DNA of 64,000 nucleotides, taken from the NCBI GenBank assembly GCA_950295325.1, contig OX485805.1, positions 55,452,758-55,516,757 of the forward strand, written 5' to 3'. Shown piece after piece: positions 44,872-55,549 of this stretch (position 1 is the first letter of the stretch; the number at the start of each line of letters is the position of its first letter). A program made the position numbers and the translations under genes. Under the pieces are notes generated by a model. That model ran no database searches and had not been told where the DNA came from. It saw only the letters and a list, made by a program, of their open reading frames with translations. The stretch is from Polytrichum commune (taxonomy: Eukaryota > Streptophyta > Polytrichopsida > Polytrichales > Polytrichaceae).

Positions 44872-45285
44872 GGACTAAGGTAGGGGTGGCTATTTCCGTC
44901 CAAATTTCAGATGTGCCTAGTTGGGATGCTGAAACTATTTTTTTAATAAATTTTGAGCGCTCCACAAAGTTGGTGCAAGAGCAACTATGAAAAAATCAAA
45001 AATTTCCAGCATGTTTATGATTTCCTACAAATTTTTAAAGGAAACCTTGTAGAGTGACCAACACTCGCACATAGGGTACGTGGTATATCCACAGGGTGGA
45101 TTTCTAAAACGGACCGCTGGCAGCCAATGAAATGTTGGCAGCGCTGTGAACGGTAAAAACACCTTGATAGGTGCTTTTGTAAACCCAAGTAAAAGCGCCT
45201 TAAAAGGTGCTTCCGACATAGGGGTCGACTTTAGGACCCGCACGGAAATTGCCACCCCTACCTTAAGGGCCCTTAGTCTAGTGGG
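44872..45285. mobile_element. R4 TIR element of about 410 bp
   Basis: It abuts R3. Left end GACTAAGGTAGGGGTGGCTA; right end inverted AAGGTAGGGGTGGCAATTTC, with an extra GGGCCC block near the right border. At least 23 bp match (AAGGTAGGGGTGGC then ATTTCCGT). No coding capacity. Confidence 0.7.
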
Positions 45286-45435
45286 ACGTAGTGGGGATGA
45301 ATTAATTAACCACAAACTAATGTGGACATGTTTTTAACAGGTTTCCCTTCATCTTGATAAGATTGGTAGAAACCCAAAGCAAAGAGCAAAAGACCTAGCC
45401 GTGCCTTTGAATTCAGATGTATGTGTCTATTGTGG

Positions 45436-45815
45436 AGGCACCACGGGCCTTGGCTTGGTGGTTAGGGCTCATGGCCCCCAATGAGGAGGTTGTGGGTTCT
45501 ATTCCCCATGCCGGCGTAGTGCTCACCACCTTAGTCCACCCAACTATGGTGGGGGGTCCTTGGACCTTGTTGTATGGGTACCTCAAAGCCCTTTGGGGGG
45601 ATACCATGTCCGGTATCTTCAAGGCACTAGTGACTAGCTAGGAACTAGTATAGTGTGTCACTATAGTGTCCATCCTCGAAAGGGGAGAGTAGTATTGTCC
45701 CAATTTCCCCTTGTCCAGTGGGCATCGGGTCATTTGACATTACGAACGGACACTTTATTCATGCCGGCCCCTTGCTAAAAAGGGACCGGAGTTTCTATCT
45801 ATCTATCTATCTATC
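45436..45815 (+). mobile_element. tRNA-derived SINE with TATC-repeat tail
   Basis: A 380-bp element. The head has pol III boxes: A-box-like TGGCTTGGTGG at 45451-45461 and B-box-like GGTTCTATTCC at 45495-45505, spaced as in a tRNA. The tail is (TATC)n at about 45795-45815. A perfect 12-bp target duplication TGTCTATTGTGG lies at 45424-45435 and 45816-45827. It should be transcribed by RNA polymerase III and mobilised by a LINE partner. A 5'-truncated relative is at 44001-44104. Not a functional tRNA gene: the head does not keep the whole cloverleaf. Confidence 0.85.
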
Positions 45816-45827
45816 TGTCTATTGTGG

Positions 45828-47350
45828 GCACTTCTAATCATGTGGCCATACCACACCATACTGTTGTGTTTTCAAGCGAATGGTGTGTCGACACATGTCA
45901 GCAAATCATGTAGATCCCAATTAATGCCCCCCACAAATTACAATTGGATTTCATGGTCGCACACTCATGTAAACCGTACGCCTTTATAGTGACGGGATCC
46001 TCAAGTAGTATCACCTTTAAGTTTGGCTGCAAAGCATGAAAAGCTCCACCTATGTTTGTACATAAGTGACTCAAATGGTTTACATTGGCTTGCAATCTAG
46101 GTCTTTTAATTCACTCACCTATTGTGTCACATAAAACCCATCAACCTAGGATGGGTGGAGATTCAACAGTTAAAAAGCTCATCCGCTAAAGTTTCGTGGA
46201 CATCAGTTCATTCCAATTGGGTCCCATGAAACGATTGAAGAGTGTTTGATGGTAATTTAAGATAGTGTAGTTTTCAAAAAGTCAATTTTAAGGTTGCAAA
46301 TTATTCTAGTTCTCAGCGTTTTCAAATTTTGAATGGATAGATTTACATGGTCAATAGGAAGCTTAGCAAGATGCCTAAACTGGGATCACAATTTATGAAT
46401 TAGTCTAGTGAGACCCAATTGGAATAATTTCTTGTTAAGCTTGGGAGGGGTAGGTTTTTATGCACCCCAAGGTAGGTGTCATAATTTGAAATCCACATCA
46501 AAGAGATATAACTAACTTTTTTTTCGCATCAACTATTATACAAAGTTTGTTGATGGTGGTGACCTCTTGCAATTAATATCCTTTGAACAACTGTCATCCA
46601 CATGGTCCTATCATTCCAATTTGTTGGGCCATTGCAAGATGTTGAAAGCATTTTCCAAATTCTTCCCATTGGTTCTCTTCCACTAGAGATTGTACTAAAA
46701 CCTTTGAAGGTGGATTCAATAACTACCATCTTCACATATCATAAAACCACCTAAAGGAAGAGAATTTGTTGTAAACTTCATCATCTTTACAATAGTGAAG
46801 ATCCTAATGCAAACAAAGAGGAAAAGCACAAAAGATGAAAGAGTAGCTACTATAAGACATGTGAGCCTAAAATGAATGCTTTTCTTCAACAATCATCAAT
46901 GTACAATGTTCCTAGATTGCTAGTCTAAAATGAAGAGACTTGCTATATCCTCAAGTTTTTTACCACTTTACAATTAGTTTTGTTTGAGGCTCACATAGTG
47001 AGAGGGATGACACCAACCATACGTTAGCTTGACAGAGAGACCCTTCACCCTTGATCTTAGACTTAGGTGCACACATAAAGTTGGGACAAGACATGACAAG
47101 TTTATGGAGCTAAGGGATGTGACAAGTGCTACCACCTAGTGCTAGAGGTGGACTCTTGTGGGGACATCATATTTGAGACAAAAGCTATTGTATTCGATCT
47201 TCTCCTAAAGACATTGCTCAGACTCCACATGAAAATTTATGGTAACTTCTAGGCATAAATTTTCTAGAGTTGATGCTTTTAAACATCTCTACGGTTTAGG
47301 CTCAAATCAGCATTGTTGATTTATGTATGTCTATTGAATGAATAATCTAG
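45828..47350. other. Gene-free stretch
   Basis: Short ORFs without recognisable features. Part near 46.1-46.5 kb is AT-rich. No gene supported. Confidence 0.4.
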
Positions 47351-47761
47351 CAGATCTACCACTTACAAGGAGCTTCTTCCAAATTATTCTAGATAAATAA
47401 TTGAAAGCTCCACTTGAATAAGAGAGAGAAGAGACAATGCCGGCCACTTGTGTTGGTGTGAATGAGGAACACTTCACCTTGATCATTGAGCTCGTATATC
47501 AACCCGAAACAAGTTTACGGTGCAAAGCTATAAGACAAGTGCTACTATAATTTGGCAAATCTACCACTTACAAGGAGCTTCTTCCAAATTATTCTAGATA
47601 AATAATTGAAAGCTCCACTTGAATAAGAGAGAGAGAAGAGACAATGCCGGCCACTTGTGTTGGTGTGAATGAGAAACACTTCACCTTGATCATAATCGTG
47701 AGCTCATATATCAACCCAAAACAAGTTTACGGTGCAAAGCTATAAGACAAGTGCTACTACC
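47351..47761. repeat. Tandem duplication, 205-bp unit
   Basis: Two nearly identical copies (47351-47555 and 47556-47761), sharing for example ACAAGGAGCTTCTTCCAAAT and GACAATGCCGGCCACTTGTG. Few differences and one small AATC-type insertion, so the event is recent. Confidence 0.85.
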
Positions 47762-47941
47762 CTTGCGGGCCGGAAGTGTGGTTGTATATTAGTTTGATTG
47801 TGTGTTTATGTGGGCACCCCGAAAATCCACCACAACAGCATTCAGAAACTGTCTGTACAAATTTGAATGTGGTGGCCATGAATTCTACTGTAACTTTAGT
47901 CGACGAATACACATACAGGTGGTTGCACACATTTATTTTGT

Positions 47942-48304
47942 TCATTTACCTGCGCCTATGAGCTCTAACCAAAGCATGTAGAAAAATATGAGAAACCTAC
48001 TGATAATGAACTGCCATAGGGCGAACATGCTATATTGTTGCAAGTCAAGCTTCGGGAGGCGGTTATGGCACACAGAAACACATACGGCCACCACATCAGT
48101 GAGTGAAATCTTGTCTACGGGCGTGAAACCCTGCGCCTTCAGCACAGCGGCCGCGAGCTTTTCAAGGATGGCGGATTTCTCCCTCTGGAACAAAGTTGTG
48201 GCATGGCGGCTGCTGCTGCTGCTAATTGCAATTGCCCTGCTCCCAACAGCATTGATATGGTTCTCAATTTCCTGCTGCCACCCACATGCATGATTGATCA
48301 TCAA
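47942..48304 (-). CDS. Hypothetical ORF, GC-rich core
   Basis: A 120-codon frame with a GC-rich core (48.02-48.25 kb) unlike its AT-rich flanks. It encodes a Ser run, then EKSAILEKLAAAVLKAQGF and a hydrophobic end (ISRFLIFFYMLWLELIGAG). A possible donor GCAG/GTAAAT lies at the end of the frame, and a minus-strand frame continues at 47757-47945 with a Cys-rich stretch (SECCCGGFSGC). I do not recognise the family. It may be an exon pair of a real gene, a gene remnant or chance. Confidence 0.25.
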   Translation of the reverse strand: MMINHACGWQQEIENHINAVGSRAIAISSSSSRHATTLFQREKSAILEKLAAAVLKAQGFTPVDKISLTDVVAVCVSVCHNRLPKLDLQQYSMFALWQFIISRFLIFFYMLWLELIGAGK

Positions 48305-49501
48305 GAGCAGTCTGACATAAGGTAGTCATGTGTTGATCTTGCATACCAGTAATCTGCACACCTAAACCCTAATCTGGGCACCTATGTTTGAGTGGTATGT
48401 GGTTAGTTGTGAATCATCTAGTAATGATTGAGTGTTTAACATCCTATGAGAAGTGGGTGCAAGGAGAGAAGTATCCAAATAGCACACATCTACCTTACAT
48501 GATGTCGGAGTCATTGAAAATTTCTATCCAACAAAAGCTTGTCTTAAAATAGAGACTCGCTTGAAACCCAATCTGGTGTCACTCTCTTGTGAACAACTAT
48601 ATATGATATATTTGTATACGCGCAACAAGTTACATGGAGGGTAGAGGGATACTCTGATTTGGGATGTGGAGTGACAAATTAGAAGGTTAGTGGACATTAC
48701 TTATGTGGTCACTATTCTAATTTATCATACACAAACCTAGATTGAAGTGATACATGGCAAGCCTTGTTGTGAAGAACATACACCAAAAAGACATGTGTTA
48801 CAATAAGATTGGACTATGTGCTCAAAATACAAACACCAATTCCATGTTCAACAATGAACAAAATGGGGAGGGTTGGCTATATGTTGGGTAGCCCTTTTGG
48901 CGAGGCCGATTATGGTCCGTAGTTGCAGTGCCTTGGGTAGATTTGGCCGGGAGGCCGAACTTGGCCTAGGGTGCCAAGGTTATTGACAATAATGGGTATC
49001 CTCAAAGCGATTACCACCATAAACGGTGTTATAGGGATGTTGAGCCGTCACTGCTCAGAGCCCATTGGATCTACACCACTCAATCTAAACTACTATCGAT
49101 GGTTAAGTTGGTTGAACTGGTGCAGTTGATTTCTACAAATGAGGCGAACATGTTCAACATTAGGGTTGGAGTCGTGGGTTGGGAACACCCTGGTTATGGG
49201 ATATAACCTTCCTGCTCTCAACCGACCAAAAGTTGCCACAACAGCAAGACAATGCCAGAAACAGGTAATGTGATCGTTTGGAAGAATAAGAAAATCATCA
49301 CTTTGGACTCTCACAATTCCCATATCTCTACTCTGATCCTGAAACTTGAAATTTATGACAATCTTCGTGATGCGCAATTTCTAACTTCTGGTTGATACAA
49401 TCCCCAAGCCAATCGACCTAAAACGTTGTGGAGTTGTACCTCATCAGATTATGCTCACAGTTCCCTAATATACAAACACATGTGTGATCGGTGTGGAGTA
49501 A
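48305..49501. other. Gene-free stretch with R2 end fragments
   Basis: Pieces near 48380-48470 and 48760-48870 match R2 (for example ATTGGACTATGTGCTCAAAA). A short open frame at 49093-49377 (minus) has no recognisable features and lies in the 3' flank of the gene at 49.5-50.4 kb. Confidence 0.45.
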
Positions 49502-50360
49502 TTAGGCAGTGATAGACTGGATAGGATAATCTACAACAGAAGGCTGCACAGAGGTTGAGAGGAGTACCGGACTAGCACTTGATGCCTGCATCTCCAGCTG
49601 CTCTAGTTCCACGCACTCCACCTTCAAATCCACACTGCCTGAACAAACGATCCATTGAGAAAGTCGTCAACTTTAAAGTCACTCGTCCTGCAAGCTATAT
49701 ATCTCCAAATAGGTTTATTTGTGCATCACAAGGATTTGCGGCGGTAACAATTAGTTGGTGTCCATGCCATTTTAATTTCAAGCATTTATAGTTGTCGCTC
49801 CTGGTGATTAAAACAAGGAGTACGATCACAATGTGCTACTATAGTACAAGAGAAATGAAGAAGGAGGCAACTATCTGTAGCACTTGTAGGGGTCAGCACC
49901 TTTAGAACCTAGTGGGTTGGAGTTGGTAAGACAGTTTAAAGCACAAGCATTATTTTAAAGCTCCCTTCCCATTATAAGCATGATGTTCAACACAACGATT
50001 TCTATGAAATCTCACATATTTTCTTAGAAGTGGAAATCATACCTACTCAGGTGACTGGATCATATTGGTGGCAACTTCTGAAGATTTAGAGAAGTTGTTG
50101 CTTCTAATTAGTTCTAAAAACAATCATTTCTGAAAGTGTACTTAACCATTTCTAATTCAGACACAAATGGTGTCAATGGATTCCTCCCTCTCAATGCCTC
50201 TCTCAACCTATCCAAGAAGAAAATTTCGCTCACTCTTTGTGTTGTAACATCCCAACAACTCATCAGAAGCAGTACTAGAAGTGATGTAAGGGAGAAACAA
50301 GGGAGTCGAAGCTCCACCTCCTCCTGATGATGGTTGCAAACTTCTCGATCGCTCCATCAT
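49502..50360 (-). CDS. Predicted two-exon small-protein gene
   Basis: Exon 1 is 50360-50234 (starts MMERSRSLQPSSGGGGASTP and ends at an AAGA/GTGAGC donor, phase 1). Exon 2 is 49638-49502 (acceptor TTGTTCAG, phase 1, runs through VDLKVECVELEQLEMQASS to a stop at 49502). Spliced, they give 87 residues: a Ser/Gly-rich start, an acidic middle with Leu/Glu spacing that could form a short helix, and a tail ending PIQSITA. I do not recognise the family. Support is matching splice phase, clean donor and acceptor, amino-acid-like composition in both exons and a TATA box about 590 bp upstream. It could be a remnant of a longer gene. A 35-bp cryptic exon at 50043-50077 lies in the intron. Confidence 0.4.
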
Positions 50361-50950
50361 CCCCAGTATAACCTCCACAAACTAAACTGCCACAGAGTTT
50401 AGGTCGGTTCCGCCCGCCACTTAATAATTCTCTCCTTGGAGAATCTCCACCTCGACGTTGTTGGATACAAAGAAAGTGTTAACAATTGAGGAATTAGCGA
50501 TCGACCGCTCTCCTTCACAATCAGAAGCAATACTAAAGATACAGCAATCGATAAGTTATTACAAATCTAACACCATCTCCTTCGTCAACGAATATCAAAG
50601 CAACCGATCTCCCGAGCAACAAATCTTGACCTCGCACACGGACACCTCCGACCACGGATTGATGAGTACCCCCGCAAATTCAAACCCACCTCTAAGGGAC
50701 CTCTAGAAGCTGGACCAAAATTTACTGCAGCAAGTACGAATCTGAGTAATTTCAAACTTCGGCAAGTCGAGCAAAGTTTTCTTCTTCTTCTTCTTCTTCA
50801 CCGCAACTTGGTGGAGCTCGGTGGCATGAAACAAGCAATCCGAAAATCTGGCTGGAAGAAGTCAAAACCACGCTCAGAATGATCTAATCTCTCCAGTGCC
50901 TGAATTTCTGCAGTGGAAGATGACAGATGTTGGGTGTAATTTATTTTTAT

Positions 50951-50961
50951 TTTTTATAAAG
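50951..50961 (-). promoter_or_regulatory. TATA box, probable promoter of the 49.5-50.4 kb gene
   Basis: CTTTATAAAAA on the minus strand. A GAA trinucleotide run (about 50781-50801) lies between it and the start codon, within the inferred 5' leader. The leader would be about 560 nt unless it holds an intron. Confidence 0.35.
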
Positions 50962-51325
50962 GGCTAAAAAAAATTGGAGCATTTTACGAATGTACAGTCA
51001 AGTGAGGTGGATCAAACTCTCTTCTCAAACTTCTTCATGACTGATTTCTCTGCCAAATCAGAAATACAGTACTGGATGTTTTTTTATTCAGCTTTTTGAT
51101 TGCCAAGGTATACATGAGTATGTACTCTAATTCTTAAATTGGGAAGCGCCCGCGGATTGTTAATTTCTTTAAAATGTGATCACACGGCGCACTAATATGT
51201 GGGCCTTGTTGTTCCATTTGCGGTTGTTAGGTTGGGGAGCCACATAAATTATAATGGATAAATAGTCTCAATTAGAGCAATGAGAGGGGTATGGAGGCTA
51301 GGGATAAGGTACAAAGAACTTGGGT

Positions 51326-51495
51326 AAGGTATGCGGGTTTTACTCGGTTAATTTTTGAAATCAAACATCAACTATTCTTGAGTGATTTATGGGTAGGTGT
51401 GGATCTTAGAATGGACACAAGAAAGATACATGGTTAAAGGGGATTCGATTATGTTTTAAAAATGTATTAACTACTCTATTTTCAATGGTCAACAC
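51326..51495 (-). mobile_element. R2 element, partial copy
   Basis: Begins AAGGTATGCGGGTTTTACTC and keeps the outer half of R2 (GATTCGATTATG, TATTAACTACTCT). The other half is absent. Confidence 0.5.
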
Positions 51496-51695
51496 ATGTG
51501 GAAGGGTTCAACTTGGGGGATGACTTAGTTAGCATTCATTTAAAGAATCAGCACACATGATACACTTTTGAAATTCATGACTAAGTCAAGGAAGGCCCGA
51601 AACTCAATCCACCTTTTGTTGATGATTCTTGATCTGAGGGTTGCTAATGCCACAAGCAACTGTTCCTTAAAATTATATACACAATTGAAGATGGA

Positions 51696-51862
51696 GAACA
51701 TGAAAGGCTATCAAGAAAAAATCCACACACCCTAAGAGAAGAGAGGCAAGGAAACCTTAAGATGGAAAGGAAGGCAGGTAGAACATGAAAAGCTATCAAG
51801 AAAAAATCCACACACCCTAGGAGAAGAGAGGCAAGGAACCTGAAGATGGACGGCAGGTAGTA
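51696..51862. repeat. Tandem duplication, 85-bp unit
   Basis: Two copies share GCTATCAAGAAAAAATCCAC and AGAGAAGAGAGGCAAGG-type words (51696-51780 and 51781-51862) with a few differences. No coding role evident. Confidence 0.75.
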
Positions 51863-52232
51863 CATTTCAACAAAAGTATATCTCAAAAATCAATAGTGAA
51901 CCTAATTTAAGCCAACACTACATATGATACAATCTTGAATGTATGGAAATGATATATGGTGTTGGTTTTAGGTTATATATTGATTTTGAGCATGCCTACA
52001 TTACTTGCTTTTGCTAGACTTTATGTAGTCATCAAGTTTCCAATAATGTGGGACCTCTATAGAAATTTCTATCCTTAAGGGGGTTCCACTAAATATGTAT
52101 ATAAACAACTAAAAGTTGACACTAAGCACATGATTATTTGTTTGTACCTCGCTATTCCGCCACAAAACTACCACAAATATATGTGGTGATATAATTTGGT
52201 GGCAAATTGCTATCATAATTTCAAGCAAATAG

Positions 52233-52574
52233 GTGATAGCTTGCTCAATACCAATTGCAAACCACGGTATAGTGTCACCAACACTAATATTAACCCAACA
52301 TTATTTGTCATTCCTTGTAAATTCTTTTGGGGGATTGTATATTAACAGTGTTGCAATTACTGTCGCTTACCAAGTGATTTTCCATCCAAATTTCAAACAT
52401 CCATGACAATATTTCATCACAAGTTGCTGACAAGAGAAGGTAGGGTTTTGGTTAATAGATGAACTCATCCATCATCCAAGACAATATTGTAAACTTATTC
52501 ATAAAAAGTGTCATCTGAAAAGTTACCATGGTGACATAAAATACCATATGACACTAAATATCATATTCAGTGTA
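52233..52574 (-). mobile_element. R5 TIR element copy c
   Basis: Shares GTTGCAATTACTGTCGCTTA, CATCACAAGTTGCTGACAAG and GACACTAAATATCATATTCA with the other R5 copies. The end towards 52.57 kb is preserved; the end towards 52.23 kb is eroded. Confidence 0.6.
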
Positions 52575-54368
52575 GCATAAGAGATGCTAATTAGACTTTT
52601 ACAACAACAACAATCTTACACATAGGTACACGGCCTCATGGAAATTTTGCATACAATATAAGCACATGAGTGCCTCTCGATCGTCCACTGGAAAATCTAG
52701 AAAACAAATTTCACATCCCGGAATTATTTCTTCTTTACATTCAGAGACTCTCTTCCTCTAGTCAATTACCAGCCACAAACAATTACGATAATTTGGCAGG
52801 ATGACAGTAATTCAAAAAGTCCTACTCAAAGCAGCACCCTAATACATACACTTTGCCAACCCACACCACTATCCTTGTATTTGTAATTGACTTTGTCAAA
52901 GAGCAACTTACAAATTCATGTCTAGTGTCTCCCACTTGAAGATACTAGGTGCGCTTTTTTTAGTTTGTGACCTATTATAGACACCTAAACTTAATGGTAA
53001 AGTGGGCACAAAGTATATGTTGTATGGTTCTTCAAGAAATCAAACCAAGTGGAGGCATAGCATGACCTATATGTATATATGGACTTTCGGCAAGTCCAAT
53101 GCCTGGGGGCTGAACACTTCATGCCACGTATGGACTAACTTGAGTGTAAGAAGGGATATTGTTTGAGGCATTAGCGTACATAGTATACATAAAAGAGAGG
53201 TATTGCTTTTCTCTAATGTGTACATCTAAAAAGACTATTAAATTTTATGAAATAAAGGTGATGTGCAAAAAGGGGCCCTAAGGTGTAGAGAAAAATTTGA
53301 CGATAGATGTGTTAGTTTCATCCACTTCATGATTTCATTCATTGTTTTCATATGGTCATAGTCCTTAATAATGTATTACACTTATATTTCATAAAAAGTG
53401 TAAAATCGGTAAGTCCATGGTCATAATTAAGGTAAGCATACCTAATTTGGTTACTTATATGAAATGAATACTTATATTTGGGTTGTCAGGTGCAAATCTA
53501 AGAATGTACACTACAAAGACATGTGTTTATAAAGAGATTGGACTATGTACTCAAAACTTTGTTAACCAATCTGGGTTCACTAGTGAACATAATTTTGGGG
53601 GGAGGGGGGGGCTTCTTAGAGCTCATTGTTAGGGGACTTTGTTATTTCATAGCAATTTAAGATTAGCTTCATAACACTATGGGATTGATCCCAACATGTA
53701 CATTCATGGACCAAAAAAATTTAAACCTCATGAATCCTAGTAGTATAAAGGTGCCTCTACCTCATGTAAGAGCCCCTCCTCACTTTTACTAATATTCTAG
53801 ACCCCAAGGGGTGGACTCTTCACAATACGAGATCATAAATGATATGCTTTATTCTACATTAATAGTCTTGAGGTTCTAGGTACTTGATCTCATGTAAAGG
53901 GTGGGACATGAGCAAGATGGGTAGCGCAAAAGAATATCCCTACAACATGTCCAACACGAACTTTAAAAATTGTCTCATTTAAGAAACCTGTAAAATTATT
54001 TAGGATGTGATTCAACTATTTTGGGTGCTCCACATCTAAATCCACTTTAAGAAAAACTAATCAACCACATTAATCGGATTACTTCTAAGTGTCCACACCC
54101 ACCAAGATGTCGGGAATAGGTGCAACTATCTCAGTGGCTTGTACACATGCCAGGTGCTGAGGTTGTGGATCTGATCACACTAATCATTTCTAACACCATC
54201 TATCAACATCTCTGACTATAATAATGTGAAAAGTGGCGGACCAACATTTATTTCTCAACATAATCCTTAGCAATTCCACGGCCGGAACTGAACGGAAAGT
54301 GTGGTGTGATCGGGGCATGAGTTAAACCAAACACAACATGAGTGCACTGTGTGGCAAACTCAAAGTGG
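52575..54368. other. Gene-free stretch with an R2 fragment
   Basis: An R2 piece lies at about 53434-53610 (AAGAGATTGGACTATGTACT). A G-run is near 53598-53610. No gene supported. Confidence 0.45.
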
Positions 54369-54770
54369 TCACTGCCATAAATCTATAGCCAAAGATGCAG
54401 CCTCTTCATATTTAATGTCAAGCTTCAAGCAACTGTCACACACTGGCTGAATATTGCAAGTAGATGTAGCTCTAGAGCCATAGAAAATAGAGCTCAGAAA
54501 TCGTGGACACTCGGCCTTGTGCATGCTGCCACACGGCTGATTCAAAGACCCCCTCAAATTTCCTACGCTTACTTTGCCGTCCATCACCCCATAAATTAGT
54601 TTGACAATTGTGAATCGTTTCAGTGTTTCAATCATCAAAAGCCACGAACTAAGTCGAAACTTATGGCTTAAGTTAAAAGTTGTTGCTTGCGACCCATGTG
54701 GCACATTCAAATAGTCACCTGCCACTTTAAGCTTGGGATACGCACCACCTAGCTTTGAGTTGTCAAGCAT
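54369..54770 (-). CDS. Hypothetical 133-codon ORF
   Basis: ATG at 54770, stop at 54369. The C-terminal half is Cys-containing (PCGSMHKAECPRF, then PVCDSCLKLDIKYEEAASL). I recognise no family and see no clear promoter or splice signal. It may be an exon, a remnant or chance. Confidence 0.22.
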   Translation of the reverse strand: MLDNSKLGGAYPKLKVAGDYLNVPHGSQATTFNLSHKFRLSSWLLMIETLKRFTIVKLIYGVMDGKVSVGNLRGSLNQPCGSMHKAECPRFLSSIFYGSRATSTCNIQPVCDSCLKLDIKYEEAASLAIDLWQ

Positions 54771-54839
54771 TCGTGTAAGTTTCTGATTGAGAAAGAGATC
54801 GTGAATTGTTGGTCAAGAAGTATGTATGTAAGTTATGCA

Positions 54840-55044
54840 GATTTGACGAAGTTGAAGGCTGTGTCAATGCTGAATCGTCTCTCTAAGTATAATATTTGTA
54901 ACACGAATTGATCCAAGTGCCAGAACCATCGAATCTGTGCACTTGAAGAATGTGAACAATCTTCAGAGCTTTTTGAAAAGTGCATGAGCTTTTTACATGA
55001 ACCGGAGTTGAAACTCACATGCTCAAATTGCAAGGCGGCTAACT
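54840..55044 (+). pseudogene. Possible Cys-rich gene fragment
   Basis: A plus-strand frame reads KAVSMLNRLSKYNICNTN, then a TGA stop, then SKCQNHRICALEECEQSS and ELKLTCSNCKAAN, ending where an R3 element begins at 55045. Six or more regularly placed cysteines suggest a former exon with one nonsense change, cut off by the transposon. Family unknown. Confidence 0.22.
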
Positions 55045-55549
55045 TAGGGCCACTTCACACACGGGCCAAGAGCCGTGACCATGAAATTGTGAGAGCCCAA
55101 AAGAAAGTGTCCGAAGGCTGTCCTAAGACACCTCCAAAATCATGTAGTGTGGTCATGGATTCTCAAGTGTAGTGTGAAGCCATATGTGACTGGGGCCCTC
55201 CACCAAATGCTATTTCAATGAATTTCTATTCATGTAGGTCCTCACACATGGTACAATATGATAAATCAACGGTTGTGAGCGTTCGGAGTGTCATGGTCTC
55301 CCGGTTTTGTGTTAGGCCTACCTCCTAGAGGTGGTTTTTGACAGGTCACCAAGTGACCATGAAACGTGATCCATTTGATGCCATGTAGGAATCCATGCAA
55401 ACTTTACATCCATCTTGCATTCACATACTCCGTTGGTCCCTCAAGCTTACTATACAACGAACCTAGATTGGCTCCACCTTTTCCACCAATGAGAGTGCTT
55501 GAAGTGTAATGGTCACGGGCTCTCAATCTCCTGTGTGAGGTGACCCTTA
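55045..55549 (-). mobile_element. R3 TIR element, second full copy
   Basis: About 505 bp, inverted relative to the copy at 44371-44870. Ends TTAGGGCCACTTCACACACG and, inverted, AAGGGTCACCTCACACAGGA. Flanked by TTA on both sides. Confidence 0.7.

Noticed and set aside
45436-45520. A tRNA gene at the SINE head
   Set aside because: Only the A- and B-box-like motifs are kept. The element is flanked by target duplications and ends in a TATC tail, which fits a SINE.
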